Origin: an uncultured Clostridia bacterium
GTDB lineage: Bacteria > Bacillota > Clostridia > Lachnospirales > CAG-274
Assembly: GCA_944376805.1 (NCBI GenBank)
Contig: CALWDX010000013.1
Span: forward strand, 1 to 61,726
Direction: 5' to 3'
Length of the DNA: 61,726 bases
Both the position numbers and the translations under genes were made by a program. The notes under the pieces are model-generated. The model was not told the origin of the DNA. It did no database searches and saw nothing but the letters and a program-made list of their open reading frames with translations. The first letter of the stretch is position 1; every line of letters begins with the position of its first letter. Shown here in pieces: positions 1 to 8,782 of this stretch.

Positions 1-3000
1 GGTTATGGCAATACATTAGAAGTTACTTTTGATAATCCTACATATGAAGGTCAGAGTATATTTTCAGGGTATAAAATATATTATCAACAAGGTGGTTCTA
101 GTGTAAAACCAGAGCAGTTTACAAATTTTGTTGAAAGATCTATTGATAGTGAAGATTTTATACCATTTAAAGACCCAGAAAGAAATGTTGATAGGCTTAC
201 AATAAAAATAACAGATGAACAAAATATTAAACCTTCTAATATATATGCAGTAAAAGTAGAGCCTTTATATGAAGGTAAAGAAATAAGAGCAACTAACTTT
301 AAAAAAATTAGTATAAATAATAAAAATAAAGTAATTGGTTATAACTCAAAAACATTCAAAGAATATAGAACAGATGATGCTTATATAAAAATACCTTTAT
401 ATGTTTTTGAAGATGGAAAAGAATATATTAAATTACAATGGGGAAGTGTTCAAGGTAATATTGAAGAAATAATAATTTTATCAGGTTTAAGTGAAGATGA
501 TATTAGTACACAAATAGGTAAAATTAGTGGGCCAACAGATGCTAATAATGTTAATACTTTTCGTTTACCAAAGCCAATTCAACGTACATATTTTAAAGTA
601 AAATTTAAAATAACAGGTGTAGATGGTTATGTAGAAACTGAAATAGCTATGTATGACCCTTCTATAGTAAATATAACGCCAAATAAGCCTGAACTTTATC
701 CAAAAGAAAATGTAGTAAATAATAAACCTGTTATAGATTTATATTGGGATACATTTATGAGACCACCATATACTGAAAATGAAGAAGAAAATGTTAATGA
801 AGATGGATTATATTTTGATACAAATGTATATTATGATGTTTGGGTGACAGATTCTTTAGGAGAACTTAGCAAACCTAATTTACCTAAAATAATGACTAAA
901 GTTCCGGCTGAAGAAATAGATACTACCAATATACCTGAAGTAAAAAATAAAGTATTTTATAAACAAATAACAGAGTATGTAACAAAAGATGCTACAGGAG
1001 CTTATGTAACAAGACCTATAGATGAAAATAAAACATATTATATAAAAATAGTGGCTACAAAACCAACATCAGATGGTTTAGGATTATCTGCACCACCAGC
1101 TACTGGTCAAATATATATTCCAGCATTAGGTGATATATCAAGACCTAAAGCATTATCAAAACCACCTTTTAGAGTTAAAAAAGATGAAAATGGTAATGAT
1201 GTAATTACTCAAACAGAAATTACTGTAGAATGGAATACAAAATGGTTTGAAGTATATGATGGAGAAAATATAAACGAAGAAACTGGTAAGGGAAATTGGC
1301 ATACACTTGTAGCTATTAGAGATGGTGAACTTGTTTATGGTAAAGAGGTAAGACCTACAGATAAAATTATTGAATTTTATAACAAAGATTCAGAAGAAGA
1401 AGTTAGAAAAGCCTTTATAGAGGCAGGTTATACAGAAGCTAATAATTTAATAATTAGACATATGGATATATCTGCTAAAGATATTCAATATGAAATGATA
1501 GTTTTACCAACTAGTGAAATAGAGTCAAGTGGTGGATATGAAGCTTATATAGAAAATTTATTACAATCTGAAAGTGAATTATGGCAACAAATAAATCCAA
1601 CATTTGTAGAACCTAAATATGCAGAATATTTAATTTCTCAATTAACTGCAAATACAACTTATGCTATATTATTAAGACCATATAGAGTTCTTACAGATGG
1701 TAAAAAAGAAGCATATCCAACATATCTTTTAGCTACTACATTACCAGAAGACACAGAAGTAGATATAACACCTACTATACCTACATTATATGAAGTAGGT
1801 AAAACAGATATATCTATTGAAGTTGAATGGGAAAAACAAGCTAATGAAATAGTTTATGAATTAGCTATAGATGAAAATGGTATTGAAGACCCTGCTCAAG
1901 CTGGACTTATTATTAATAGTCAAGAAATAAAAGATAATGGTTTTCCTTATAATAAAGAAGATGGCAGAGAATTTATAAAATATAATATTAAACCACTTTT
2001 CCCAGACACTGGATATTATATTTGGATTAGAGCAATTGTAGAAGAAACAGGAAAAACTTCAGATTGGTCAACACCTCTTTATATAAGAACTGATCCTATA
2101 AGAAAACCTAACCCACCAAGTGGATTTGGTTTAGCATCAGAAAAAAGTCTTTCAATATATAATACTAATAATAATACAGATTATAAACCTATTACAGATA
2201 AATATTTAGTTTTAGAATGGCTTAGAGATCCTGAAGATTTTGAAGAAGAACCAAAAGCAGATGCAAAAGATACAGCAGAACCTTTAATAGACCCAAATCT
2301 TAAAAAGACTTATATGGTAAAATTTAATGAGTTGATGGCAAATAAATATTACTATACAAGAGCAAAAACTAAAGTTTATGTTTATAAAGGTAAAGATGGT
2401 CAAGTAGAAAAAGCTTACAGTTATATTATAGAATTATCATTAAATAAAGATTTTAAAGATTCTATATTTATAGAAATACCAACAGTAAAACCTGAAGGTG
2501 ATAGAGTTTTAACAGCTGAATCAGATTGGACAGAAACTTTTAGATATAGAACTAAATTTTCTACTGATGATGGAGACTATGATGGTAATATTATAGATGA
2601 TTTATATCCATTACCTACAGAAGATTTTGAAATATTATATGATTCTATTACAAAAACTTTAACATATAGATTTCGTTCTAATCAAAAAGATGCTAATGGT
2701 AATGATGATAATTTAGTAGACCAAAGATTTATAACAAAACTTGTAAATAATAAAGTATATAACTATAATTTAGACCTTACAAGTCATAATGGTTATCCTA
2801 TTGATAATAGAAAAGTTATTATACCATATTCTATAATTTCAGCATTTGAGCAAAGAAAAATAGCTCTTAGTATAACTGTTGGTGGTACAAGATTTACTTT
2901 AAACCCAGGATTTTTAAATACTCCAGAGGTAAAAAGTATTGGTAAACTTGGTACAGGTACAACTACTACTATAGAAATTAATCAAAATATAGAAGGATTA

Positions 3001-3783
3001 CCTACTTTAAATCATAATCAATCTTATGGAACTACTCCACAAAATATAAAAATAGGAATTGATAATAATGTGGTATATAAACCTCTTACTTACACAGGTT
3101 CAGATATGAATGTAATGCTTAAACTTAAAAATAGAAGTTTAACATTAGATAAAAATGTAGGTTCTTATAGGAATGTTAATAATAACCTTTGGGAAATAGT
3201 TCCTTCATCTTATAGTAGTGAAACAGGTATTCATACAGTTAAATCTAATAGATTAGGTAAATATACAACTATATCTAATGGTGTGAATCAAACAAACGTA
3301 AATAATAGTAATGATGTAAATTTACTTACTAATGTAAATAGTAAAATAGCTTTTACAGATATGACTAATATTAATACAAAAACTCCTATATCTGTTGTGC
3401 AATTTAATAATATTGTTGCAGGTGTAGCAAATAATAAAAAAGAAATAGCTATAAATGGTGGTTTATCTACTAAAGATTATGAATCTTTAAAACGTTCGGG
3501 TATGTTATTAGAAGGTTCTGTAGTGGGTAGAGAAGCTGGTATTAATAGTTTAGTTAAACTTTATGAAATGAAAACAAAATCTAAATTTGAAGCTACAAGT
3601 GATATTAATACAACACCATATCAAGATATAAAAAATGCTAATAAAAATTATCAAACTAATCTTATTAAAGCTGGTGATATAGGTTTCTATGCTGATGCAG
3701 TAAGTGCTAATCCAAAAGGTACAATGACTATAGAACAGATGCTTTATATGGTAGATATTATTTTAGCAGATAGTGGATATTAA
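1..3783 (+). CDS. large fibronectin-III-like surface protein, 5'-truncated by window edge
   Basis: The reading frame is open from base 1 to the TAA at 3781-3783 (1260 codons). The first in-frame ATG (649) has no ribosome binding site and lies within continuous coding sequence, so the true start is left of the window. The protein is rich in beta-strand-like segments of fibronectin type III character, with recurring Glu-Trp and Tyr-x-Ile-Trp-Ile/Val-Arg-Ala patterns and Pro-rich linkers near window residues 590-700. The last 120 or so residues (REAGINSLVKLYE, then a final MTIEQMLYMVDIIL) recall a degenerate S-layer homology module. It is probably an exported, wall-associated protein. No LPXTG or C-terminal membrane anchor is visible. 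Ligand and function are unknown; the domain calls are by eye. Confidence 0.8.
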   Translation, partial: GYGNTLEVTFDNPTYEGQSIFSGYKIYYQQGGSSVKPEQFTNFVERSIDSEDFIPFKDPERNVDRLTIKITDEQNIKPSNIYAVKVEPLYEGKEIRATNFKKISINNKNKVIGYNSKTFKEYRTDDAYIKIPLYVFEDGKEYIKLQWGSVQGNIEEIIILSGLSEDDISTQIGKISGPTDANNVNTFRLPKPIQRTYFKVKFKITGVDGYVETEIAMYDPSIVNITPNKPELYPKENVVNNKPVIDLYWDTFMRPPYTENEEENVNEDGLYFDTNVYYDVWVTDSLGELSKPNLPKIMTKVPAEEIDTTNIPEVKNKVFYKQITEYVTKDATGAYVTRPIDENKTYYIKIVATKPTSDGLGLSAPPATGQIYIPALGDISRPKALSKPPFRVKKDENGNDVITQTEITVEWNTKWFEVYDGENINEETGKGNWHTLVAIRDGELVYGKEVRPTDKIIEFYNKDSEEEVRKAFIEAGYTEANNLIIRHMDISAKDIQYEMIVLPTSEIESSGGYEAYIENLLQSESELWQQINPTFVEPKYAEYLISQLTANTTYAILLRPYRVLTDGKKEAYPTYLLATTLPEDTEVDITPTIPTLYEVGKTDISIEVEWEKQANEIVYELAIDENGIEDPAQAGLIINSQEIKDNGFPYNKEDGREFIKYNIKPLFPDTGYYIWIRAIVEETGKTSDWSTPLYIRTDPIRKPNPPSGFGLASEKSLSIYNTNNNTDYKPITDKYLVLEWLRDPEDFEEEPKADAKDTAEPLIDPNLKKTYMVKFNELMANKYYYTRAKTKVYVYKGKDGQVEKAYSYIIELSLNKDFKDSIFIEIPTVKPEGDRVLTAESDWTETFRYRTKFSTDDGDYDGNIIDDLYPLPTEDFEILYDSITKTLTYRFRSNQKDANGNDDNLVDQRFITKLVNNKVYNYNLDLTSHNGYPIDNRKVIIPYSIISAFEQRKIALSITVGGTRFTLNPGFLNTPEVKSIGKLGTGTTTTIEINQNIEGLPTLNHNQSYGTTPQNIKIGIDNNVVYKPLTYTGSDMNVMLKLKNRSLTLDKNVGSYRNVNNNLWEIVPSSYSSETGIHTVKSNRLGKYTTISNGVNQTNVNNSNDVNLLTNVNSKIAFTDMTNINTKTPISVVQFNNIVAGVANNKKEIAINGGLSTKDYESLKRSGMLLEGSVVGREAGINSLVKLYEMKTKSKFEATSDINTTPYQDIKNANKNYQTNLIKAGDIGFYADAVSANPKGTMTIEQMLYMVDIILADSGY

Positions 3784-3787
3784 AAAT

Positions 3788-3821
3788 AAAAAATGCTAGA
3801 GTTTTTCTCTAGCATTTTTTT
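3788..3821. terminator. bidirectional intrinsic terminator
   Basis: GCTAGAG and CTCTAGC pair around a TTTTT loop, flanked by an A-run and a T-run. It can end the plus-strand surface gene and the minus-strand gene whose stop codon sits at 3820. Confidence 0.85.
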
Positions 3822-4464
3822 AATTATTTATTTCTTCTAAATATTCTTGAAAATATTCAAATTCTAATGCTTCAATATAATTTGTTGATAATATAGTATC
3901 AATAGAATTTAATCTAAAAGCTCTTTCTACATTTGTATAGTCAGGTGGTATAAATTCTACATTAATAATAATATTTGAACGTTGTTGACCATTACTAAAT
4001 TTACTTTTACTATCAATATTATACATTGCTTTTTCCATTGAATTTAATACTTTTTCTATATGATTGTCTATTTGTCTTTCTGTTTTAAGTTTTTCTCTTT
4101 TATTAAAAATATAATCTGAAATATGTGAAAAATATTCATCATAGCAATAAAGAGAATAAGGTGAATCAGCATAAGACCATTTTAAACAGTGCATTTCTTT
4201 TTCAATATCTATTTCAGGATTTCTTTTTAATTCTTTTGAAACAAGTTTTTCTAACACTTCTTTAGAATAAGCAGTGAAACTTACACTAAAGGCTTCACCA
4301 GATGTATTTAAAGTAAAACAATAGAAAGTTTCTTTATGTTCTTCAAATAATTTATTTAAATCTTTTTCAATAGCTTCTTCTATCATTTTTACTAGTTTAC
4401 TATCAACTTTTAAATCATTTATTTCTTTAATGTTAAATGTAAAATCATTAAATGTAATTTCCAT
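3820..4464 (-). CDS. DUF4303-like protein
   Basis: This 214-residue soluble protein has no signal peptide. The order of motifs fits the DUF4303 family: an early CFTLNTSGEA segment, a central LKWSYADSPYSLY segment, a SMEKAMYNID helix, and a late INVEFIPPDYTNVERAFRLN segment. Family members often lie near polymorphic toxin genes and are guessed to be immunity proteins, but function is not established and no toxin gene is seen here. It starts 5 bases after the ftsH stop; its ribosome binding site AAGGA lies inside the last ftsH codons, so it is probably translated from the ftsH message. The family call is from memory of motifs; the operon position is directly visible. Confidence 0.7.
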   Translation of the reverse strand: MEITFNDFTFNIKEINDLKVDSKLVKMIEEAIEKDLNKLFEEHKETFYCFTLNTSGEAFSVSFTAYSKEVLEKLVSKELKRNPEIDIEKEMHCLKWSYADSPYSLYCYDEYFSHISDYIFNKREKLKTERQIDNHIEKVLNSMEKAMYNIDSKSKFSNGQQRSNIIINVEFIPPDYTNVERAFRLNSIDTILSTNYIEALEFEYFQEYLEEINN

Positions 4465-4469
4465 AATGA

Positions 4470-6371
4470 TTAATTTTCCTTAGATTCACTTTCAATATTT
4501 TCATTTTTATTAGTATCTTTTTCATCTTCATCTTTTTCTGGATAAGTTGGTAATTTTTTTTCAGGGAAAAAGTTTTCAGGGAATAAATTTCTAAATTCAT
4601 CACCAGTAATTTTTTCTTTTTCTAAAAGAAGATTAGCTGTAGAATGTAAATAATCAATATTTTCTGTTAATATTTTTCTAGCTTTATCATAACAAGAAGA
4701 TATAATACCTTTTATTTCTTCATCAATAGAAGATGCAAGAGTAGGACTTATTTCATCATCTATAAACTCAATAGGACCTAATGAACTCATACCATATTTT
4801 GTAACCATACCCCTAGCTATTTTAGAAGCTCTTTCTATATCACTAGAAGCACCAGTAGTTATATCATCAAAAATAATTTCTTCAGCTATTCTACCACCAA
4901 ATAAAACCATTATTTCTTGTGTAAGATAGTTTTTAGAGAAATAACCTTTATCAACAGGTAAATGCATTGTATAGCCACCAGCACCACCAGTAGGTATTAT
5001 TGATATAATATGAACTTTATCCATAAGAGGAAGCATTTCTGTAATAATAGCGTGTCCAGCTTCGTGATAAGCTGTAATAGCTCTTTCTTCTTGACTTATT
5101 ACACGGCTTTTCTTTTCTGTACCTACACCAACTTTTATAAATGCTTTTCTTATTTCTTCCATAGAAATTTCTTGTTTACCTTTTCTAGCAGATATAATAG
5201 CAGCCTCATTTAAAAGATTTTCAAGTTGAGCACCAGTAAAACCAGAAGTAGTTTTAGCAACTTCTTCAAGATTTACATTTTGAGCAAGTTTTTTAGTTTT
5301 AGCGTGTACATTTAATATTTCTTCTCTACCTTTAACATCAGGAGCACCTACGTAAATTTGTCTATCAAATCTACCAGGTCTTAAAAGAGCAGGGTCTAAA
5401 ATATCAACACGGTTGGTAGCAGCTATAATAATAATGTTTTCATTAGTAGAAAAGCCGTCCATTTCAACAAGTAATTGATTAAGAGTTTGTTCTCTTTCGT
5501 CGTGACCACCACCAAGACCAGAGCCACGTCTTCTGCCTACAGCATCTATTTCATCTATAAATATAAGACAAGGCTTATTTTTTTTAGCTTCTTCAAACAT
5601 ATCACGCACCCTAGATGCACCAACACCAACAAACATTTCCACAAAGTCTGAACCAGAAATACTAAAAAATTGAACACCTGCTTCACCAGCGATAGCACGA
5701 GCAAGTAATGTTTTACCAGTACCTGGAGGTCCTACTAATAATATACCTTTAGGTATTCTAGCACCAATATCTTTATATTTTTTAGGGTCTTTTAAAAAGT
5801 CTACAACTTCTTCTAAATCGTGTTTTTCTTCTTTAAGTCCTGCTACATCTTTAAAAGAGGCAGTTTTTTGTCCTTCAGTTAAAACTTTAGCTTTACTTTT
5901 ACCAAAAGATAAAACACGACCACCTCCACCACCACTTCCTTTTGCTTGTTGAGTTATTATAAGTAATACAATAAAAACAACAATAATAATTATTATTAAA
6001 GGTAAATAAGTAGCAGAGAATATACTAGGTTTAGTAGGCTGAAAAGTTTCAACCAAATGTAAACTATTTGAATTATGAAGTACTTCCATAAAGGCATTCA
6101 TACTAGGAATAGGAATAGCTTTTCTACTTCCATTAATAAAGTATACAATAACAGAACCTTTATCATAAATATCTTCACTTGTTTTTATACTAATATAGTC
6201 TATATTATTATTGTTATTCGATTTTATATCATTTACTAAAGAACTATATGTATAATCAAAGTTACCATTATTGTGTAAATTTATATTTTTATACATTGTA
6301 AAAGATATAAGTATAAAAACAAATATTAATATATACATTAAAATTGTTTTAAATGTAGTATCTTTGTTCAA
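4470..6371 (-). CDS. ftsH: ATP-dependent zinc metalloprotease FtsH
   Basis: A membrane-anchored AAA+ protease of 633 residues that degrades misfolded membrane and some regulatory proteins. Membrane segments lie near residues 8-27 and 120-140 with a short external domain between. A Gly-rich linker follows, then Walker A GPPGTGKT (214-221), Walker B FIDEID (271-276), arginine-finger region RPGRFDR (331-337), and the zinc site HEAGH (436-440) with a likely third ligand at Asp511 (ASSDIERA). The C-terminus is acidic and Lys/Glu/Asn rich. The start is TTG at 6369-6371 behind AGGAGG. It follows tilS and hpt in the order usual for Firmicutes and shares its message with a downstream DUF4303-like gene. 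Confidence 0.97.
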   Translation of the reverse strand: MNKDTTFKTILMYILIFVFILISFTMYKNINLHNNGNFDYTYSSLVNDIKSNNNNNIDYISIKTSEDIYDKGSVIVYFINGSRKAIPIPSMNAFMEVLHNSNSLHLVETFQPTKPSIFSATYLPLIIIIIVVFIVLLIITQQAKGSGGGGGRVLSFGKSKAKVLTEGQKTASFKDVAGLKEEKHDLEEVVDFLKDPKKYKDIGARIPKGILLVGPPGTGKTLLARAIAGEAGVQFFSISGSDFVEMFVGVGASRVRDMFEEAKKNKPCLIFIDEIDAVGRRRGSGLGGGHDEREQTLNQLLVEMDGFSTNENIIIIAATNRVDILDPALLRPGRFDRQIYVGAPDVKGREEILNVHAKTKKLAQNVNLEEVAKTTSGFTGAQLENLLNEAAIISARKGKQEISMEEIRKAFIKVGVGTEKKSRVISQEERAITAYHEAGHAIITEMLPLMDKVHIISIIPTGGAGGYTMHLPVDKGYFSKNYLTQEIMVLFGGRIAEEIIFDDITTGASSDIERASKIARGMVTKYGMSSLGPIEFIDDEISPTLASSIDEEIKGIISSCYDKARKILTENIDYLHSTANLLLEKEKITGDEFRNLFPENFFPEKKLPTYPEKDEDEKDTNKNENIESESKEN

Positions 6372-6415
6372 GGCAAAACCTCCTTTTATTAAAAATTAAG
6401 ATACAAAATAAATAA

Positions 6416-6946
6416 TTATTCTTCATCTAAATGAAGTATACCTATATAAGGTAAATTTCTATATTTTTGAGCATAATCAAGACCATAACCAACTATAAAT
6501 GCATCTTGTATAGTAAATCCTATGTAGTCAGCTTTAACATCTACAACCCTTCTACTAGGTTTATCTAATAATGTACAAAGTTTTAAGCTATTAGGATTTT
6601 TTTCTTTTAAATATTCTATAAGATAACTTAAAGTTCTCCCAGTATCAACAATATCTTCTAATAAAATAACATTTTTTCCTTCAATAGAAGTTTCTAATGC
6701 TTTATTTATAGTAAGTTTGCCACTAGAAACTGTACTATTTCCATAACTAGATACATCTATAAATTCAAATTCTACTTTTTGTTTTAATTTTTTAGCAATG
6801 TCTGTCATAAACATTACACCACCTTTTAAAACACATACAAGAGTAATGTCTTCTGAACCAAAATCTCTATTTATTTCTTCAGCAATTTCACTTATTCTCT
6901 TGTCTAATTGTTCTTCAGTAATTAATACTTCGATTTTTTCACTCAT
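6416..6946 (-). CDS. hpt: hypoxanthine phosphoribosyltransferase
   Basis: Purine salvage enzyme of 176 residues, the usual length, joining hypoxanthine or guanine to PRPP in the cytoplasm. The PRPP-binding motif LLEDIVDTGRT lies near residues 95-105, the KGG loop near 41-43, and the C-terminal GYGLDYAQKYRNLPYIG is typical. Its ATG overlaps the tilS TGA as ATGA (6943-6946), so translation is probably coupled. The tilS-hpt-ftsH order is conserved in Bacillus and Clostridium. A guanine/hypoxanthine-type permease gene at 59277 could supply its substrate. Confidence 0.97.
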   Translation of the reverse strand: MSEKIEVLITEEQLDKRISEIAEEINRDFGSEDITLVCVLKGGVMFMTDIAKKLKQKVEFEFIDVSSYGNSTVSSGKLTINKALETSIEGKNVILLEDIVDTGRTLSYLIEYLKEKNPNSLKLCTLLDKPSRRVVDVKADYIGFTIQDAFIVGYGLDYAQKYRNLPYIGILHLDEE

Positions 6947-8322
6947 TTTTCATTTTCCTCCCAAATGTATAAATAAACAGTATTATTAAGATTTTTAGGC
7001 TTATATTCATTACATAGGCAAAGCCCTAAGATACCTATAACTTTATCTTCACATAGTAAGATAGGGTATAAGTTTCTTTCATTAGAAGGGATTTTTAAAT
7101 CTATAAAAATATTTTTGACTTTTTTTGTCATATTATTTATATAAATTTTATCTCCTGCAACTCTTTGCCTTATAAATAAGCTGTTTTTTATTTTATCATA
7201 ATTTAGCGAAATAGTATAGCCTTTTGTTGAAATATTTATAATATTTTTAGATAATAGTATATTTTTGTTCAATTCTTTAATATAAAGTTGTTTTTCTAAT
7301 TCTATTTTATAATTATAATTAATTTCTTTTTTATCTGATACTATATTTTTACCAATTATTAAATTATTATATTGTTTATATACATATAAATTATTGGGAA
7401 GGGTTATTTTTTTACCTGTTTGTTTTTCTAATATATTAATAATCATATTTATATGTTCATAAGAAATATTATATAATTGTTTGTTAAAAGAAGATAAACA
7501 AAGTCTTAAAAGTCTTTTTTGTAATACTATATCAATGACTTTTAAATTATCAATATTTAATATTATTTTATCACTAGTTTTTTCTATTAAACAGTTATTT
7601 AAAGTATCTTTAGTAAGATTGTCTAAAAATTTATTTTCTTCAGAAAAATTTAAAGCCATATTAGAAAGTGTATCTATAATATTAGGGTTAAAGTCTTTTT
7701 TTATATTAGGTAGAACATTTAATCTTATTTTATTTCTTGTATAAATGTCCATACTATTTGTAGAGTCATTTCTATATAGTAAATTATGTCTATTACAATA
7801 TTCTTCAATATCTAGTCTTAAACAGTCTAAAATAGGTCTTATTATATTATATCTTTTATAAGATATACCAGAAAGACCTTTTATACCAGTACCCCTAAAA
7901 AAACGCATAATAATAGTTTCAGCATTGTCATCTTTATTGTGAGCTACAGCTATTTTTGTAGCATTGTAATCTTGTAAAACTTTATTAAAGGCATAGTATC
8001 TATATTTTCTACCAGCTTCTTCATTAGAAATATTTTCTTCTTTAGATTTTTTATATATATCAAAAGAAAATACTTTAATAGGTATATTTATATTATTGCA
8101 AAAATCTACAACAAATTTATTATCTTCATCAGATTCTTCCCCACGCATACAATGATTTATATGCACAGCAGTCATTTTCAAATTAAATTTATCTTTTATA
8201 CTATATAAGAAATGGAGCAAACATATAGAATCAGCACCACCAGATACACCAACTATTATATGGTCATTTTTTTCTATAAGATTATGTTTATATATAGTAT
8301 TTAAAGCTATTTTTTCTAACAA
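6943..8322 (-). CDS. tilS: tRNA(Ile)-lysidine synthetase TilS
   Basis: It modifies C34 of the CAU-anticodon isoleucine tRNA to lysidine, which lets it read AUA. That matters here because AUA (ata) is very common in this AT-rich genome. The PP-loop motif SGGADS is at residues 27-32, DDNAETIIMRFFRGTG is the substrate-binding segment, and the C-terminal domain carries the usual RQRVAGDKI pattern. The length (459) is normal. The start is TTG at 8320-8322 with GAGGTGAT upstream. It ends in a 4-base overlap with hpt. Confidence 0.95.
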   Translation of the reverse strand: MLEKIALNTIYKHNLIEKNDHIIVGVSGGADSICLLHFLYSIKDKFNLKMTAVHINHCMRGEESDEDNKFVVDFCNNINIPIKVFSFDIYKKSKEENISNEEAGRKYRYYAFNKVLQDYNATKIAVAHNKDDNAETIIMRFFRGTGIKGLSGISYKRYNIIRPILDCLRLDIEEYCNRHNLLYRNDSTNSMDIYTRNKIRLNVLPNIKKDFNPNIIDTLSNMALNFSEENKFLDNLTKDTLNNCLIEKTSDKIILNIDNLKVIDIVLQKRLLRLCLSSFNKQLYNISYEHINMIINILEKQTGKKITLPNNLYVYKQYNNLIIGKNIVSDKKEINYNYKIELEKQLYIKELNKNILLSKNIINISTKGYTISLNYDKIKNSLFIRQRVAGDKIYINNMTKKVKNIFIDLKIPSNERNLYPILLCEDKVIGILGLCLCNEYKPKNLNNTVYLYIWEENEK

Positions 8323-8382
8323 ATTATCACCTCATATAATTATTTATTATAATTATAGTACAATTTTTAGAAAAGTTAAATA

Positions 8383-8712
8383 CTATATATAAATTTGATA
8401 TAAAAGATAGCATATAAAAGCAATAGTACAAAATATAGATACATTTAAAATATTATTATAAAATTTTAAGTTTCTTTTTATTTTAGGTTTATTTATACTA
8501 ATATTGTCATTAATATTATTATTATTTAAAGGTTTATCTATATTTGTACTATTATATTTTTTAGCAATATATTCATTTATAATTTTTTCAGCTTCTAAAA
8601 CTAAATTTTTAGGTATATTTTGCTGATTATTTTCTTTTACTATAAAAATCACTTGTTCATACCAATTAGCTTTAGTACCATTTATAAGTATAACTTTCTT
8701 TTTTTCGTTCAT
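8383..8712 (-). CDS. small C-tail-anchored membrane protein, unknown
   Basis: I place the start at the ATG at 8710-8712, which has GGAGG 6 bases upstream; a longer upstream in-frame start would put that site inside the gene. The 109-residue product has a soluble N-terminal part (VILINGTKANWYEQVIF, then helical LVLEAEKIINEYIAKKY), an Asn-rich linker, and one C-terminal membrane helix near residues 84-106. This predicts a tail-anchored protein facing the cytoplasm. It sits between spoIIE and tilS on the same strand, so a sporulation-linked role is possible but only by position. I do not recognise the family. Confidence 0.75.
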   Translation of the reverse strand: MNEKKKVILINGTKANWYEQVIFIVKENNQQNIPKNLVLEAEKIINEYIAKKYNSTNIDKPLNNNNINDNISINKPKIKRNLKFYNNILNVSIFCTIAFICYLLYQIYI

Positions 8713-8782
8713 AAAAAACCTCCAAAAATAAGATATTTTAATTATTAACAAAAATTAGAAATATATACTTATAATATAAAAT

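Noticed and set aside
649..651. ATG at 649 as the start of the first gene
   Set aside because: No RBS precedes it and the frame is open all the way to base 1, with composition like the rest of the protein.
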